From contig NZ_CP065053.1 of assembly GCF_015689335.1 (NCBI RefSeq), positions 4,712,001-4,776,000 on the forward strand: a stretch of 64,000 bases of DNA. Reading direction: 5' to 3'. The position numbers and the translations under genes were made by a program. Below, one piece after another: positions 34,395-43,589 of the stretch (the stretch's first letter is position 1; every line of letters starts with the position of its first letter). The notes beneath the pieces were generated by a model that was not told the DNA's origin, ran no database searches, and worked only from the letters and a program-made list of their open reading frames with translations. The DNA is from Massilia antarctica. GTDB lineage: Bacteria; Pseudomonadota; Gammaproteobacteria; Burkholderiales; Burkholderiaceae_D.

Positions 34395-34858
34395 GATGCA
34401 CCTCCTTAGCGTGGAAAACCGCGTCATTGCGCTGCCATATTCGTAGGGAAGCACGGGATCTGGAACGGCACCGCGCCTGGTATGTCATTCGACCACGCGA
34501 ATCCGGTCTGGTTCAATTTCCGACACGATTGCGCGACGCGATGTCACCTTCGACCTCGGTACCGAAGCCAGCCGCGGCGATCCGGATCAGGGCAGCTCGG
34601 TTCTTAAAGATGGAAGTTCCGCCGGGTCCGGCTCGTACAACGCCCTCTCAAAAGGCTGCTGACTTGAAACAATAGAGGCGGCCGGTGAACAATAAAATTG
34701 GTTGGACGTCCGTGCTACTGAAGATCCATTGGCTAGCTGGCCACGTCGAGCAAGTTCATGTAGAGTGAGCATTGTTGATCGGCCGCTTTCGGCAGAAAGC
34801 CTGCCCGTGGGTGCTACAAATAAACGATCCTTCAGGGAGTTTTTAAAAGAGCACGGAC
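34395..34858. other. Non-coding region, nothing recognised
   Basis: About 460 bases, AT-richer towards the right. The overlapping open frames lack ribosome sites and protein-like composition. It must contain promoters for the genes on both sides, but no clear -35/-10 pair or hairpin stands out. Confidence 0.4.
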
Positions 34859-35101
34859 ATGCAACTTGATGAGCAAACCAGGCGAAAAATTGAGCAGCTT
34901 ACCGGCAAAAATGTTCCTGGTCTTGGCCGCGTAAATTCCCTGCTCGAGGTATCGCCTGGGGCATTGGAATTGGCAGTTCATCTTGCATCGTTACACGGCG
35001 GTTCAATTCCGGCGATCCAATACCTTCGGCACATGAGCCGGTGTACATTGGCTGAAGCGATAGACTTTTTGAACGGTGTGCGACTGGCCAACGGCCAGTG
35101 A
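34859..35101 (+). CDS. Small protein with ribosomal L7/L12 C-terminal-like fold
   Basis: 80 residues. AAAAGAG lies upstream of ATG 34859. The tail SIPAIQYLRHMSRCTLAEAI, followed by DFLNGV, follows the pattern of the L7/L12 C-terminal domain (K-I-x-x-I-K-x-x-R...L-x-E-A-K-x-x-V), a fold also found in small stand-alone bacterial proteins. The N-terminal 35 residues look helical. Function unknown. Confidence 0.55.
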   Translation: MQLDEQTRRKIEQLTGKNVPGLGRVNSLLEVSPGALELAVHLASLHGGSIPAIQYLRHMSRCTLAEAIDFLNGVRLANGQ

Positions 35102-35223
35102 CCGTTAAACGGTGGTACGTGGCGGTCGCGACAGGCAATGATCGGCCAGAAGCGGATTTTCCTGCCGTACCGGCTGTGTTTGCTGTTTTGCGGATCTCGC
35201 AAACTTGATGTCGAAAGCATTTT

Positions 35224-35721
35224 ATGAACCGGTTTTATCCTCTTACATTGGCGCTTCTCCTTGCCGCATTTTTTTGCTTGATTCGTACGAGTGCCGGTGC
35301 GCAGGAAATCCATAAATGGACCGACGCAAACGGCAAGGTGAATTACGGCGACCGCGCCGCAGCGCCGGATAGCAGCAAGAAAATAAAGGTCTCAATTACT
35401 GCGTCGAGTCAGCCTCCAGCTGTACCGGCATCGGCCACTAGCGCGCCGCGCCCTTCTCTATCACCGCCGCGTCTCAATTCGCAAAAAAAACCCGTGCCTG
35501 TGGATCCGGCCCTTGTAGGGCCAGAATGCAGAGGTCTGATCGAAAAGATCGCAGCTGTCCCCGCTGGCAAGAACTGGGAATTGCTGTACCGGCAGTTCGA
35601 TAGGGCCTGTCCCGGCATCGCTTACGAATGCGTGGAATATCAGTCCAGCCCACAGAACAATCAATGCATCTGGGTTAAGAGATCGGGAAGTAGAGTCCTG
35701 AACAAGAACAGGTACCCATAG
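35224..35721 (+). CDS. DUF4124-domain exported protein
   Basis: 165 residues. The signal peptide MNRFYPLTLALLLAAFFCLI ends near GAQ-EIHK. The DUF4124 hallmark IHKWTDANGKVNYGDRAA follows at residues ~28-46. A Ser/Pro-rich linker and a C-terminal region with four Cys (GPECRGLIEKI, RACPGIAYECVEY, NQCIWVK) complete it. DUF4124 proteins are periplasmic and of unknown function. Confidence 0.85.
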   Translation: MNRFYPLTLALLLAAFFCLIRTSAGAQEIHKWTDANGKVNYGDRAAAPDSSKKIKVSITASSQPPAVPASATSAPRPSLSPPRLNSQKKPVPVDPALVGPECRGLIEKIAAVPAGKNWELLYRQFDRACPGIAYECVEYQSSPQNNQCIWVKRSGSRVLNKNRYP

Positions 35722-36052
35722 TCGAGGACGATGGGATGAGCTGGCTCGAAGCGAGCCGTGAGACAGAATGCCTCGGAATCGCAAGCCGGTTAGCACCGGT
35801 TCTTCGAGCTGCAACTTCCGCTCTGGGGAAGCGGCCGCTTGCTTCGACCAATTTCATTTTTGATGCCGCGTGACCGCCGCGAATCGACCATGCTCTGGCC
35901 AACTTTACAGATCTGGCGGGGGCTATCAAAATCAACGACTTATCTCTACTGATCCCGACCAACCTTATTGTTTCGAGCCGCTGCTGCGCCTCAGCGGCGT
36001 AGCGCTGGATGTCGAGTATGCTTTCACTATTCCCGTTATCGGAAAGGGTCCA
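35722..36052. other. Intergenic region
   Basis: About 330 bases with no supported gene. A short stem GGCTCG/CGAGCC (35743-35757) follows the DUF4124 stop without a T-run. The frame upstream of 36053 continues open to 35870, but those residues are not protein-like. Confidence 0.35.
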
Positions 36053-36751
36053 ATGGCTGACATCATCCATCCTTTTTACGCGTCGCATCGCGCTGCAATG
36101 GAGGCCGCCATGCGCCATCGCCTGGACCTGGCCGCAGCGATGTTGCGCGAACGCGCGCAGCTCTCCGATCTTGATGGGATCAGGCAGGAGGTGATGGCCG
36201 AATTCGACGTCGTGCTCACCCAATTGCCTTATGTGGGAGGCGCGGAAAACCGCATGAGCGATTTCTTCATGCGTCTGATGGGCTTCATGGCCATCAGCCG
36301 GGTGCTGCGGCGCCACGGCGTGCCGCCGCCCGTGATCGGCGACATCGAGCGCGACACCTACAAGGCGCAATTGCTCGCCGTGCCGGAAGCGGAACGGCTG
36401 GCCGCCGGGCAGCAATTCATGTCGTCCGCCAACCGGACCTTGCTGCGCGAGCAGGCGGCAAACAGCGCCACGGCGAGCCACCGGGAAGCCTTTCCGGGCG
36501 ATTTCGTCTACGATGTGGTCGATCCGGGCCCGGGCGACACTTTTGAATTCGGCATCAACTACCAAGCCTGCGGCTTTTGCAAGTTCGCCGCCTGCCATGG
36601 AGATAAAGAAATCTTGCCCAACATTTGCGGACTCGATGTCGTCGCCTATGCAACGCGCGGTATCCGTCTGGAGAGGACGCAAACCCTGGCCGGCGGCGCG
36701 GAGCACTGCGATTTCCGGTTTTCGCGGCTGGCGCCGGATCCGGCATCATGA
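36053..36751 (+). CDS. L-2-amino-thiazoline-4-carboxylic acid hydrolase-like protein
   Basis: 232 residues from ATG 36053, with GGAAAGGG upstream and a conserved-looking start (MADIIHPFYASHRAAMEAAM). The C-terminal half matches the ATC-hydrolase family: FEFGINYQACGFCKFAACHG, LPNICGLDVVAY, GIRLERTQTLAGGAEHCDFR. In Pseudomonas the founding enzyme opens the thiazoline ring to S-carbamoyl-L-cysteine in L-cysteine formation; many relatives are uncharacterised. No companion carbamoylase is nearby. Convergent with the kefC gene. Confidence 0.78.
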   Translation: MADIIHPFYASHRAAMEAAMRHRLDLAAAMLRERAQLSDLDGIRQEVMAEFDVVLTQLPYVGGAENRMSDFFMRLMGFMAISRVLRRHGVPPPVIGDIERDTYKAQLLAVPEAERLAAGQQFMSSANRTLLREQAANSATASHREAFPGDFVYDVVDPGPGDTFEFGINYQACGFCKFAACHGDKEILPNICGLDVVAYATRGIRLERTQTLAGGAEHCDFRFSRLAPDPAS

Positions 36752-36809
36752 AAGCCAAGGTGCTGCCACGCGCGCGGACGAGGTCCGCGCGCGCAGCCGC
36801 TCCCCGACC

Positions 36810-38618
36810 TCAGTTGCCTTCCCAGCCAGCGGGCTGTTCCGTGTCGGTCAGCTCGGCATCGAGCGCGAACATGGCTTCGAGCTCTTCGCGCGCCTGCTTG
36901 GCCACCGACAAAAACTGCTCCTTGTCCTTGTAATACGGATACATCTTGTCCAGGCTGCGCAGATTGAACATGCGGAACTTGCTGGCCGCCTGACGCGCCT
37001 GGTAAGCGCCGAACCCGAGTTCGTGCAGCACGTCGCGCCCCAGCATCAGGGCCGCCTCGAAGGTTTCGCGCTGGATGATGGTCACGCCGCGGTCGCGCAG
37101 GTCGAAATAATGGGTCACATTGCGCGCCCGCGCCATGATTTTCAGCTTGGGAAACTCGCGCCGCACGGCATCGACCAGCTTCAGGCTGTCGTCGATATCG
37201 TCGACCGCCACCACCAGCGCCCGCGCGCGCGCCGCACCTGCCGCGTGCAGCAGGTCGACCCGGGTCACGTCGCCGTAAAACACTTCGCTGCCGAAGCGGC
37301 GCACCAGGTCGATCTGGTCCGGATCGTGGTCGAGCACGGTCAGCTTGATCCCATTGGCCGTCAACAGGCGCCCGACGATCTGGCCGAAACGGCCGAAGCC
37401 GGCGATGATCACATGCTCGTCGTTGGGGGCGATCTTGTCGGCCTGGCGCTTCTTGTCGGCCCGGTAGCGCGGCGCGATCAGGCGGTCGTGCACGATCAGC
37501 ATGAGCGGCGTGACCACCATCGACAGCGCCACCACTACCACCAGCATCGAGGCCACCTCGGCGGAAAACACCTTGGCCGTCTCGGCCGCGCCGAACACCA
37601 CGAACGCGAACTCCCCGCCCTGCGACAAGAGGAAGGCGAACAGCGCCTGCTGGCTGCGCGGAATCTCGGCCAGCTTGCTGATGCCGTACAAGACCGCGAT
37701 CTTGATGCACAAGAACGCCGCCACCAGGCCCAGGATCAGCCACGGCTGCGCCATGAACACGCCGAAGTCGACCGACATGCCGACCGCGATGAAGAATAGC
37801 CCCAGCAGCAAGCCCTTGAACGGCTCCAGGTCGGTCTCGAGCGCGTGGCGGTATTCCGAATCGGCCAGCAGCATGCCGGCCATGAAGGCGCCCAGCGCCA
37901 TCGACATGCCGACCCATTGCATCAGGAGGCCGATGGCAATCACCAGCAGCAGCGCGAAGGCGGTGAAGATTTCGCGCAGGCCGGTCTTGACGATGATGCG
38001 CAGCAGCGGGCGCACCAGGTGCCGCCCCGCAAAAATCAGCCCGCCGATGACGCCGACCACCTTGAGCATGCCCAGCCAGCCCTGTTCGCTGCCTTCGGCC
38101 GCCGCCACGCCCAGCAGCGGCACCACGGCGATCATGGGAATGGCGGCCATGTCCTGGAACAGCAGGATGGCAAAGCTGGCCGAGCCGGTCGGGGTAGTCA
38201 TCAGGTTGCGCTCGTCCAGGGTGGCCAGGGCGATCGCGGTCGACGACAGCGACAGCCCGAGGCTGGCGATCAGCGCCACTTTCCAGTCGATCCCGGCCAG
38301 CATGGCGGCCGCGCACAGGGCGCCGGTCACGCCCAGCACCTGGGCCGCGCCGCGCCCGAAGATAGCGCGCCGCATGGCCCACAGGCGCTTCGGTTCGAGT
38401 TCCAGGCCGATCACGAACAGCAGCAGCACCACCCCGAATTCGGAAATGTGCAGGATGTCTTCGACTTCGCCGATCAGGCCCAGCCCCCAGGGGCCGATGG
38501 CGATGCCGGCCAGCAGGTAGCCGAGCACGGCGCCCATGCCGAGTTTTTTGGCGATCGGGACGGCAATCACCGCCGCCGCCAGGTAGATCAGTGCGTTAAG
38601 CAGCAAACCGTGTTCCAT
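36810..38618 (-). CDS. kefC: Glutathione-regulated potassium/proton antiporter KefC/KefB type
   Basis: 602 residues. A CPA2-type transmembrane domain (residues ~1-380; LLNALIYLAAAVIAVPIAKK, GIAIGPWGLGLIG, LGAFMAGMLLADSEYRH) is followed by a cytoplasmic RCK/TrkA-N domain with GFGRFGQIVGRLL. The C-terminus is a short charged tail. Kef systems release potassium and acidify the cytoplasm when glutathione adducts of electrophiles form. The 25-base gap to the upstream kefG-like gene indicates one operon. KefB and KefC cannot be told apart here. Confidence 0.9.
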   Translation of the reverse strand: MEHGLLLNALIYLAAAVIAVPIAKKLGMGAVLGYLLAGIAIGPWGLGLIGEVEDILHISEFGVVLLLFVIGLELEPKRLWAMRRAIFGRGAAQVLGVTGALCAAAMLAGIDWKVALIASLGLSLSSTAIALATLDERNLMTTPTGSASFAILLFQDMAAIPMIAVVPLLGVAAAEGSEQGWLGMLKVVGVIGGLIFAGRHLVRPLLRIIVKTGLREIFTAFALLLVIAIGLLMQWVGMSMALGAFMAGMLLADSEYRHALETDLEPFKGLLLGLFFIAVGMSVDFGVFMAQPWLILGLVAAFLCIKIAVLYGISKLAEIPRSQQALFAFLLSQGGEFAFVVFGAAETAKVFSAEVASMLVVVVALSMVVTPLMLIVHDRLIAPRYRADKKRQADKIAPNDEHVIIAGFGRFGQIVGRLLTANGIKLTVLDHDPDQIDLVRRFGSEVFYGDVTRVDLLHAAGAARARALVVAVDDIDDSLKLVDAVRREFPKLKIMARARNVTHYFDLRDRGVTIIQRETFEAALMLGRDVLHELGFGAYQARQAASKFRMFNLRSLDKMYPYYKDKEQFLSVAKQAREELEAMFALDAELTDTEQPAGWEGN

Positions 38619-38643
38619 CGTTACAAAGCTTTCTAAGGGGAGG

Positions 38644-39201
38644 TCAGGCGGCGGCCAGCGCGCTCAGGCGGGCCACGAAGGCGTCGACGTGCTGGTCCAG
38701 CAGCGCCTCGCTCGATTGATGGGCGGCGTGCAGGATGTGGGGAGCTATCCAGTCCATGCCGCACAGGGCGGCGATCTGGCGATACGGCGGCAAAAATGCT
38801 TCGAACGGGTAGCCGTGGGCGCCGTCCGGGGCATACGCCGCGGCCGGGCTGCCGGTCGAGCTCACCAGCCAGAAGCCCTTGCCCCGCAGCGCGTCGCCGC
38901 CGGCGCCGTAGGCCCAGCCGGGCACCAGCACCATGTCGACCCATTCCTTGAGCAGGGCCGGCATGCCGTACCACTGGATCGGATGCAGCAGCACCAGGGT
39001 GGCGGCGTCGGCCAGCTGTTCCTGCTCGGCCGCCACGTCGATGTAAAAGTCGGGGTAGGTGTCGTACAGGTCGACCAGCTCGACCCCGGGCACCTTGAGC
39101 GCCGCCTCGGCCAGGCGGCGGTTCACGCGCGAGCGTTGCGGCGCCGCATGCGCGAACACCACCAGTACCTTGCGCACTGGCGCGGGAAGGCCGGCCGTCA
39201 C
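38644..39201 (-). CDS. kefG: KefG/KefF-like NAD(P)H-dependent oxidoreductase (Kef ancillary subunit)
   Basis: 185 residues from GTG 39201, which overlaps the chitinase stop as GTGA; the open frame beyond is inside the chitinase. A flavodoxin-like fold is shown by KVLVVFAHAAPQRSRVNRRL, DLYDTYPDFYIDV, LVLLHPIQWYGMPALLKEWV and LVSSTGSPAAAY. These are hallmarks of the KefF/KefG quinone-reductase-like subunits that activate Kef antiporters; kefC follows directly. Confidence 0.88.
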   Translation of the reverse strand: MTAGLPAPVRKVLVVFAHAAPQRSRVNRRLAEAALKVPGVELVDLYDTYPDFYIDVAAEQEQLADAATLVLLHPIQWYGMPALLKEWVDMVLVPGWAYGAGGDALRGKGFWLVSSTGSPAAAYAPDGAHGYPFEAFLPPYRQIAALCGMDWIAPHILHAAHQSSEALLDQHVDAFVARLSALAAA

Positions 39202-40523
39202 TGCGCCTCGAGCATGGCTTTGGACAGCGCAAACCCGGCATCGTCCTGGTCCAGGGCCCACGACATCATGCCGCCCAGGCGGTTGTCGCGCACGTAGGCG
39301 GCTTTTTCCTTGATCACGAGCGGGTCATCGTAGGTCCAGAAGATGCCTCTCTCGAAAGTCCACAACTGCTTGCTGACCGGATGGTAGAACTTGGGTGTCT
39401 TGCGCGCGGCCAGGGTTGCGTATTTTTCGGTGCCTTCCTCGAAGCCGTGCGCCGGGGCGCCCGCGCTCTGGTACAGGCCATAGCGATCGGGAGGAACGCC
39501 GCTCCAGCCGCGCGCGTAAAAGGGCACGCCGATGACCAGTTTTTTGGCCGGCACACCCGCCTTCAAAAAGCGCTGCACGCCGGTGTGCACGCTCTGCTTG
39601 TCGGTGTCGGGACTGCCCGGATCGGGGTACAGGTTCGAATGAAAGCCGGTCGGGCCGTGCTTGTTCCAGCCGCCGTTGAAATCGTAGGTCATCAGGTTGA
39701 TCCAGTCGAGCGACTTGATGTACTTGTCCGGCTCGGTGGCATCGGTGGTCTTGGCCCCGCTGTTGACCGCCGCCGTCAGGTAGTATTTCTTGCGCTGCTT
39801 TTTGCCCAGCGCATCGAGCTGGGTGCGAAATTCAGCCAGCAGCAGGGTGAAATTCTGCTTGTCCGACGGGCTGATGGTGTTATACGCCATCAGCGGCACG
39901 CCGGGATACTCCCAGTCGATGTCGAAACCGTCGAACAGGCCGGCGGCCGCGCCCTTGCCGCCATGGCCGTTCAGCATAGGCAGGTCGCCCTTGATGTACA
40001 GGTCGATGCAGGACGACACCAGCGCGCGCCGCAGCGGCGCGGCGGCGGCGCCGGCCGAGAACCAGCGCGACCATTCGGCGCCGCCGATGGCCAGCATCAC
40101 CTTCAGCTTGGGATGCTTGGCCTTGAGCTGGCGCAACTGGTTGAAGTTGCCCGCCAGCGGCTGGGAGGGGCCATCGGCACTGCCGTCGACCGATTCGGCC
40201 GCCGTGAAGTGCTGCCCGTAGTCGAGCGTGGCGCGCATGCCGGCGCCGTCGGCCGCATCCTTGATGTCGCGCCCGCTATCGCAGCGGTAGGTATTGTCCG
40301 GCATCTTGTACAGATTGGCGAAGGCGTAGTTCAGGAAGGTGAAGCGGCCTGCCACGCCGGCCTGGTCGAGCTGCTTCAGGCGAAAGCCTTGTTCGGTGCT
40401 CCAGGCGGTGTAGTAAGAGCCGACCTGGACCTGGACCGGCCCGGCGGCAGGCGCGGCGCTGGCGCCGGCGGCGGCCAGGGCCAGGGTACAGGCCAGTGTG
40501 GTCGTGCGGGTAATGTTCGACAT
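39198..40523 (-). CDS. GH18 chitinase, secreted
   Basis: 441 residues; AAGGAGGAACA precedes ATG 40523. The signal peptide ends near ASA-APAA. A GH18 barrel with intact catalytic signature FDGFDIDWEYPG (about residues 195-206) and SxGG-like LKVMLAIGGAEWSRWF; the chitinase insertion domain region holds FYARGWSGV, and the conserved end MMSWALDQDD is present. It cuts chitin outside the cell. It follows a NagX-like gene by 13 bases and its stop overlaps kefG. Confidence 0.92.
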   Translation of the reverse strand: MSNITRTTTLACTLALAAAGASAAPAAGPVQVQVGSYYTAWSTEQGFRLKQLDQAGVAGRFTFLNYAFANLYKMPDNTYRCDSGRDIKDAADGAGMRATLDYGQHFTAAESVDGSADGPSQPLAGNFNQLRQLKAKHPKLKVMLAIGGAEWSRWFSAGAAAAPLRRALVSSCIDLYIKGDLPMLNGHGGKGAAAGLFDGFDIDWEYPGVPLMAYNTISPSDKQNFTLLLAEFRTQLDALGKKQRKKYYLTAAVNSGAKTTDATEPDKYIKSLDWINLMTYDFNGGWNKHGPTGFHSNLYPDPGSPDTDKQSVHTGVQRFLKAGVPAKKLVIGVPFYARGWSGVPPDRYGLYQSAGAPAHGFEEGTEKYATLAARKTPKFYHPVSKQLWTFERGIFWTYDDPLVIKEKAAYVRDNRLGGMMSWALDQDDAGFALSKAMLEAQ

Positions 40524-40536
40524 TGTTCCTCCTTGC

Positions 40537-41700
40537 TTAAATCTTCAGCTTGCAATTATGTATGTTCAGGCGCGCAACCACCAGCACGATCATGGCCGTA
40601 AACACGGCCCCGGCCAGTAGCGCGCTGTTGCCTTCGAGCAGGGCGGGCCGGAAATGCGCCCCGGCCAGGCTGATCACGGCGCCGATCGCGAACGGCAGCA
40701 GATAGGTGATCAGCGGGCTGGTCGCGGCCGGTTCGACCAGGGCGGTCCAGCGCCGCGCCGCGCGCACTTCCACCAGCCAGTACAGCAGGGAAAACAGCGC
40801 CACGCACAGGGCGCCGCAGTACAAGGCCCAGGGCGGGGTGGCGCCGATCTTCGAAACCGGATACCAGCGGTGCAGCACCGACCCCGCCGCCGCCAGCACG
40901 GCCGCCAACGCCGCGCCATCGCGCAAGCGCAGCGCGGCGGCGCGCTGGCCGTCGAAAAACAGTAGTGCGCACACCAGCCCGGCCAGCACGATGAGGCTAT
41001 GGATGGCGTGGCCGGCCAGCGCCGTGCCGCCGCGGGCGCCGAGCATGGCCAGGGTCAGGCAGGCCAGCATGGCGCCCAGCAGCAGCATGCGCTGCCCGCG
41101 CGCCAGCTGGTACAGCACGGCGCCGGCCAGATAGGCCCAGCCGATCAGGCCGAGAATGCCCCACCATTGCGGGGTCATCATGCTCACGCCGTCGGCGCCG
41201 CGCCAGACCAGGGCCAGTGCCGCCAGCAGCGCCACCCCGCCCGCGCGCAGGCAGCCGTTGAGCAGGGCGTTGTCGAAGCGGTACACGCCCCACACCAGCA
41301 GCACGGCCGCGTAAAACACCAGGGACCAGGCCGCGATCGGCATGCGCATGGCTTGCTCGCTGTAGCCCGACTCGGCGTTGACCATGAACACGCCCATCAC
41401 GATCAGGGCCAGCGCGCGCCAGGCCGTATGCCCGAACACTTGCATGGGGCCGTCGCCGCGCGCGATGCGGCTGTTGACGCCGAAGGGAAGCGACATGCCG
41501 ACCGCGAACAGGAAGCCGGGAAACACGACATCGGCCAGGCCCATGCCGTCGGCCGCGCCATTGGCATGCAGCAGCCAGGCGGGCATGCCGCGCGCACTGG
41601 CCAGGAAGTTGACGAAAAGCATGAGGACGAAGGCGATGCCGCGAAAGGCGTCGACCGACAGGATGCGTTGCCGGGGCAGGTCGTTGAACGGGACGGGCAT
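40537..41700 (-). CDS. NagX-like / DUF5009 membrane acyltransferase
   Basis: 387 residues with ~10 membrane helices. The N-terminal RILSVDAFRGIAFVLMLFVN, followed by FLASARGMP, and the later GMGLADVVFPGFLFAVGMSL are characteristic of the heparan-alpha-glucosaminide N-acetyltransferase/DUF5009 family. NagX members are associated with chitin and GlcNAc utilisation genes in several proteobacteria. The adjacency to a GH18 chitinase supports that role; the reaction is not established. Confidence 0.85.
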   Translation of the reverse strand: MPVPFNDLPRQRILSVDAFRGIAFVLMLFVNFLASARGMPAWLLHANGAADGMGLADVVFPGFLFAVGMSLPFGVNSRIARGDGPMQVFGHTAWRALALIVMGVFMVNAESGYSEQAMRMPIAAWSLVFYAAVLLVWGVYRFDNALLNGCLRAGGVALLAALALVWRGADGVSMMTPQWWGILGLIGWAYLAGAVLYQLARGQRMLLLGAMLACLTLAMLGARGGTALAGHAIHSLIVLAGLVCALLFFDGQRAAALRLRDGAALAAVLAAAGSVLHRWYPVSKIGATPPWALYCGALCVALFSLLYWLVEVRAARRWTALVEPAATSPLITYLLPFAIGAVISLAGAHFRPALLEGNSALLAGAVFTAMIVLVVARLNIHNCKLKI

Positions 41701-41837
41701 GGGCGCTGGGAGTAGGTTGGTCGATCCGGCCGCCTGGGACGCTGTCCGGAAGACAAGATTATAGCACCGGCCATGTCGGCATTCTTTACAGTCGAGCTGT
41801 GAGATACCGTTAGTGTTGCGCTAAGTCGCTGAAAAGA

Positions 41838-41867
41838 TTGACTACTTGTTGTGGGTACGCATATTGC
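41838..41867 (+). promoter_or_regulatory. Possible promoter of the PEP-CTERM gene
   Basis: TTGACT (41838-41843), then after 18 bases TATTGC (41862-41867). Good -35, weak -10. A start near 41874 would give a ~37-base leader with TGGAGAA ahead of ATG 41911. Confidence 0.35.
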
Positions 41868-41910
41868 TTGATGTCGATATGGTTTTTTTCATAAGAATAA
41901 TGGAGAACAT

Positions 41911-42519
41911 ATGATCATCAAAATGACCGCAGGGGCGTGCATGGCGCTGATGCTGGCCGGCGCGGCCCAGGCTGGCGTGATCGGCGCCGGGGGCTTCACC
42001 GCACCGACCGTGATCGATTTCGAGGATGCCGTCGCCGGCCCCATCGCCAGCCAGTACGCGGCGCTGGGCGTGAGCTTCGTCAACTTCAACCTGGACATTT
42101 ATGCGACCTCGCCGGCGCCGGCGAGCCGGGTAGCGCTCAAGTACGTCGACGGCTCGCCCAATATCAATGGCAGCATCCTGTTCTCGTCGGTGATGACGCG
42201 GCTGGGCGCGGACGTGAGCACCAATCCGGAAGACGATACCTTCATCGATGCCTATCTCGGCAATACCCTGGTCGGCAGTGCCTTCTTCGATACCGGCGGC
42301 GACGGCGAAGACGGTTCCTTTGTCGGCATCGAGTTTCTGTCCGGCTTCGACCGGGTGGTGTTTCGCACCCTGCCGGTGGTCAACGGCGCGCTGGCGCTCG
42401 ACAATCTGCGCTTCGAACATGTCGTGCCGCCCAGCCCGGTGCCAGAACCGGATAGCCTGGCCCTGACCCTGGCCGGGTCGGCGGTGCTGGGACTGGCGCT
42501 GGCGCGGCGCCGCAGCTGA
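41911..42519 (+). CDS. PEP-CTERM sorting-domain protein
   Basis: 202 residues; TGGAGAACAT upstream. Leader MIIKMTAGACMALMLAGAAQ cut at AQA-GVIG. The C-terminus PVPEPDSLALTLAGSAVLGL with ARRRS is a PEP-CTERM signal (a VPEPDS variant). The middle (TVIDFEDAVAGPIASQYAAL, VSFVNFNL) resembles lectin-like PEP-CTERM extracellular proteins that bind or coat polysaccharide. Confidence 0.88.
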   Translation: MIIKMTAGACMALMLAGAAQAGVIGAGGFTAPTVIDFEDAVAGPIASQYAALGVSFVNFNLDIYATSPAPASRVALKYVDGSPNINGSILFSSVMTRLGADVSTNPEDDTFIDAYLGNTLVGSAFFDTGGDGEDGSFVGIEFLSGFDRVVFRTLPVVNGALALDNLRFEHVVPPSPVPEPDSLALTLAGSAVLGLALARRRS

Positions 42520-42552
42520 GGCAGCGGCCCGGCGGCGGACACGGCGTCTTTA

Positions 42553-43428
42553 TCAGGCGGGCAGGGCGGCGGCGACCACGGTCTCGGCCAGCGGCTGGGC
42601 AAACCGGGCGCCGAGAAACGCGGCGATGCGTTCCTGGGTCGCTTCCAGGTAGGGAATGTTCATGTGGTCCGAATCGGGCACGGTTTCGTCCAGGTGCAGC
42701 TTGCCCAGTTGCGCCACCAGCAGGTCGGTGTGCGAATGCGGCACGATGTCGTCGAAGGCGGCGCGCAGCACATAGGTCGGCGCGCGCAGCGAGGACGCGT
42801 ACTTGACCGACTCGAAACGGTGGCGCAGCACGTACTCGACCGGCACCGCGCGGAACTTGCGCTTGGCGATGGCCAAGATCGAATCGTAGGGCGTGATCAG
42901 CACCAGCGAATGGACCGGGCGCTCCAGCGCCACCTGCACCGCCACCCCGGAACCGAGGCTGCGCCCGACCACCGCCACCCGCTCCGGATCGACGTGGGCT
43001 CGCTCGGCCAGCCAGTCGAACAGCAGGCGGCCATCTTCGACCATGTGGGCTTCGGCCGGTTCACCGTGCGAATTGCCGTAACCGCGATAATTGACGGCCA
43101 GCACGGCCATGCCGGGAAACAGCTTGCCGGCGTCGCGCACCACCCACGACACTTCTTCCGAGCGCCCGCCGAAATACACCACGGCCGGGTGCGGACCCGG
43201 AATCTGGGGCGTCATCAGCCAGCCCGACAGCTTGGTGCCGTCGCGCCCGCGCAGCACGATGGCGCGGGTGCGGTGGCCGCTGCTGCGCGGATTGTCGACC
43301 TCGCGCTTGATGGTCGGATTGAAGACCAGGCGGCGCTGGCTGGCGGCAATGGCCGCTGTCACCCCGACCCACAGCACGCTGACGATGCCGGCCACGCCGG
43401 CGACTTTTCTGGAATTGTTCATAGGCAT
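42553..43428 (-). CDS. Alpha/beta hydrolase (BEM46-like)
   Basis: 291 residues from ATG 43428; 43422 (MNNSRKVAG) is equally possible. A single N-terminal helix (VAGIVSVLWVGVTAAIAA) anchors or exports it. Catalytic residues are visible: Ser in VVGRSLGSG, Asp in AAFDDIVPHSHTD, His in PDSDHMNIP; the oxyanion-side NYRGYGNSHGEP is typical. The family includes esterases and thioesterases of unknown substrate. Confidence 0.85.
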   Translation of the reverse strand: MPMNNSRKVAGVAGIVSVLWVGVTAAIAASQRRLVFNPTIKREVDNPRSSGHRTRAIVLRGRDGTKLSGWLMTPQIPGPHPAVVYFGGRSEEVSWVVRDAGKLFPGMAVLAVNYRGYGNSHGEPAEAHMVEDGRLLFDWLAERAHVDPERVAVVGRSLGSGVAVQVALERPVHSLVLITPYDSILAIAKRKFRAVPVEYVLRHRFESVKYASSLRAPTYVLRAAFDDIVPHSHTDLLVAQLGKLHLDETVPDSDHMNIPYLEATQERIAAFLGARFAQPLAETVVAAALPA

Positions 43429-43589
43429 CAGTTTAACCGGGTTCCGGCACCGGCGTACCATGCCGGGGCCGCTGCCAGGCCCGGCAGTACGATCTCATCA
43501 ATACGCGTGGCTGGAATACAACGCTCGGGGCCGATAGCTGTGCGCATTTTCATGTGGTAACCTTTACCCGTCCGCAGCCTGGTTTCCCC

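Noticed and set aside
34427..34675. 82-residue plus-strand frame in the 34.4-34.7 kb gap
   Set aside because: Arg/Pro-rich, no ribosome site, no hydrophobic or helical pattern.
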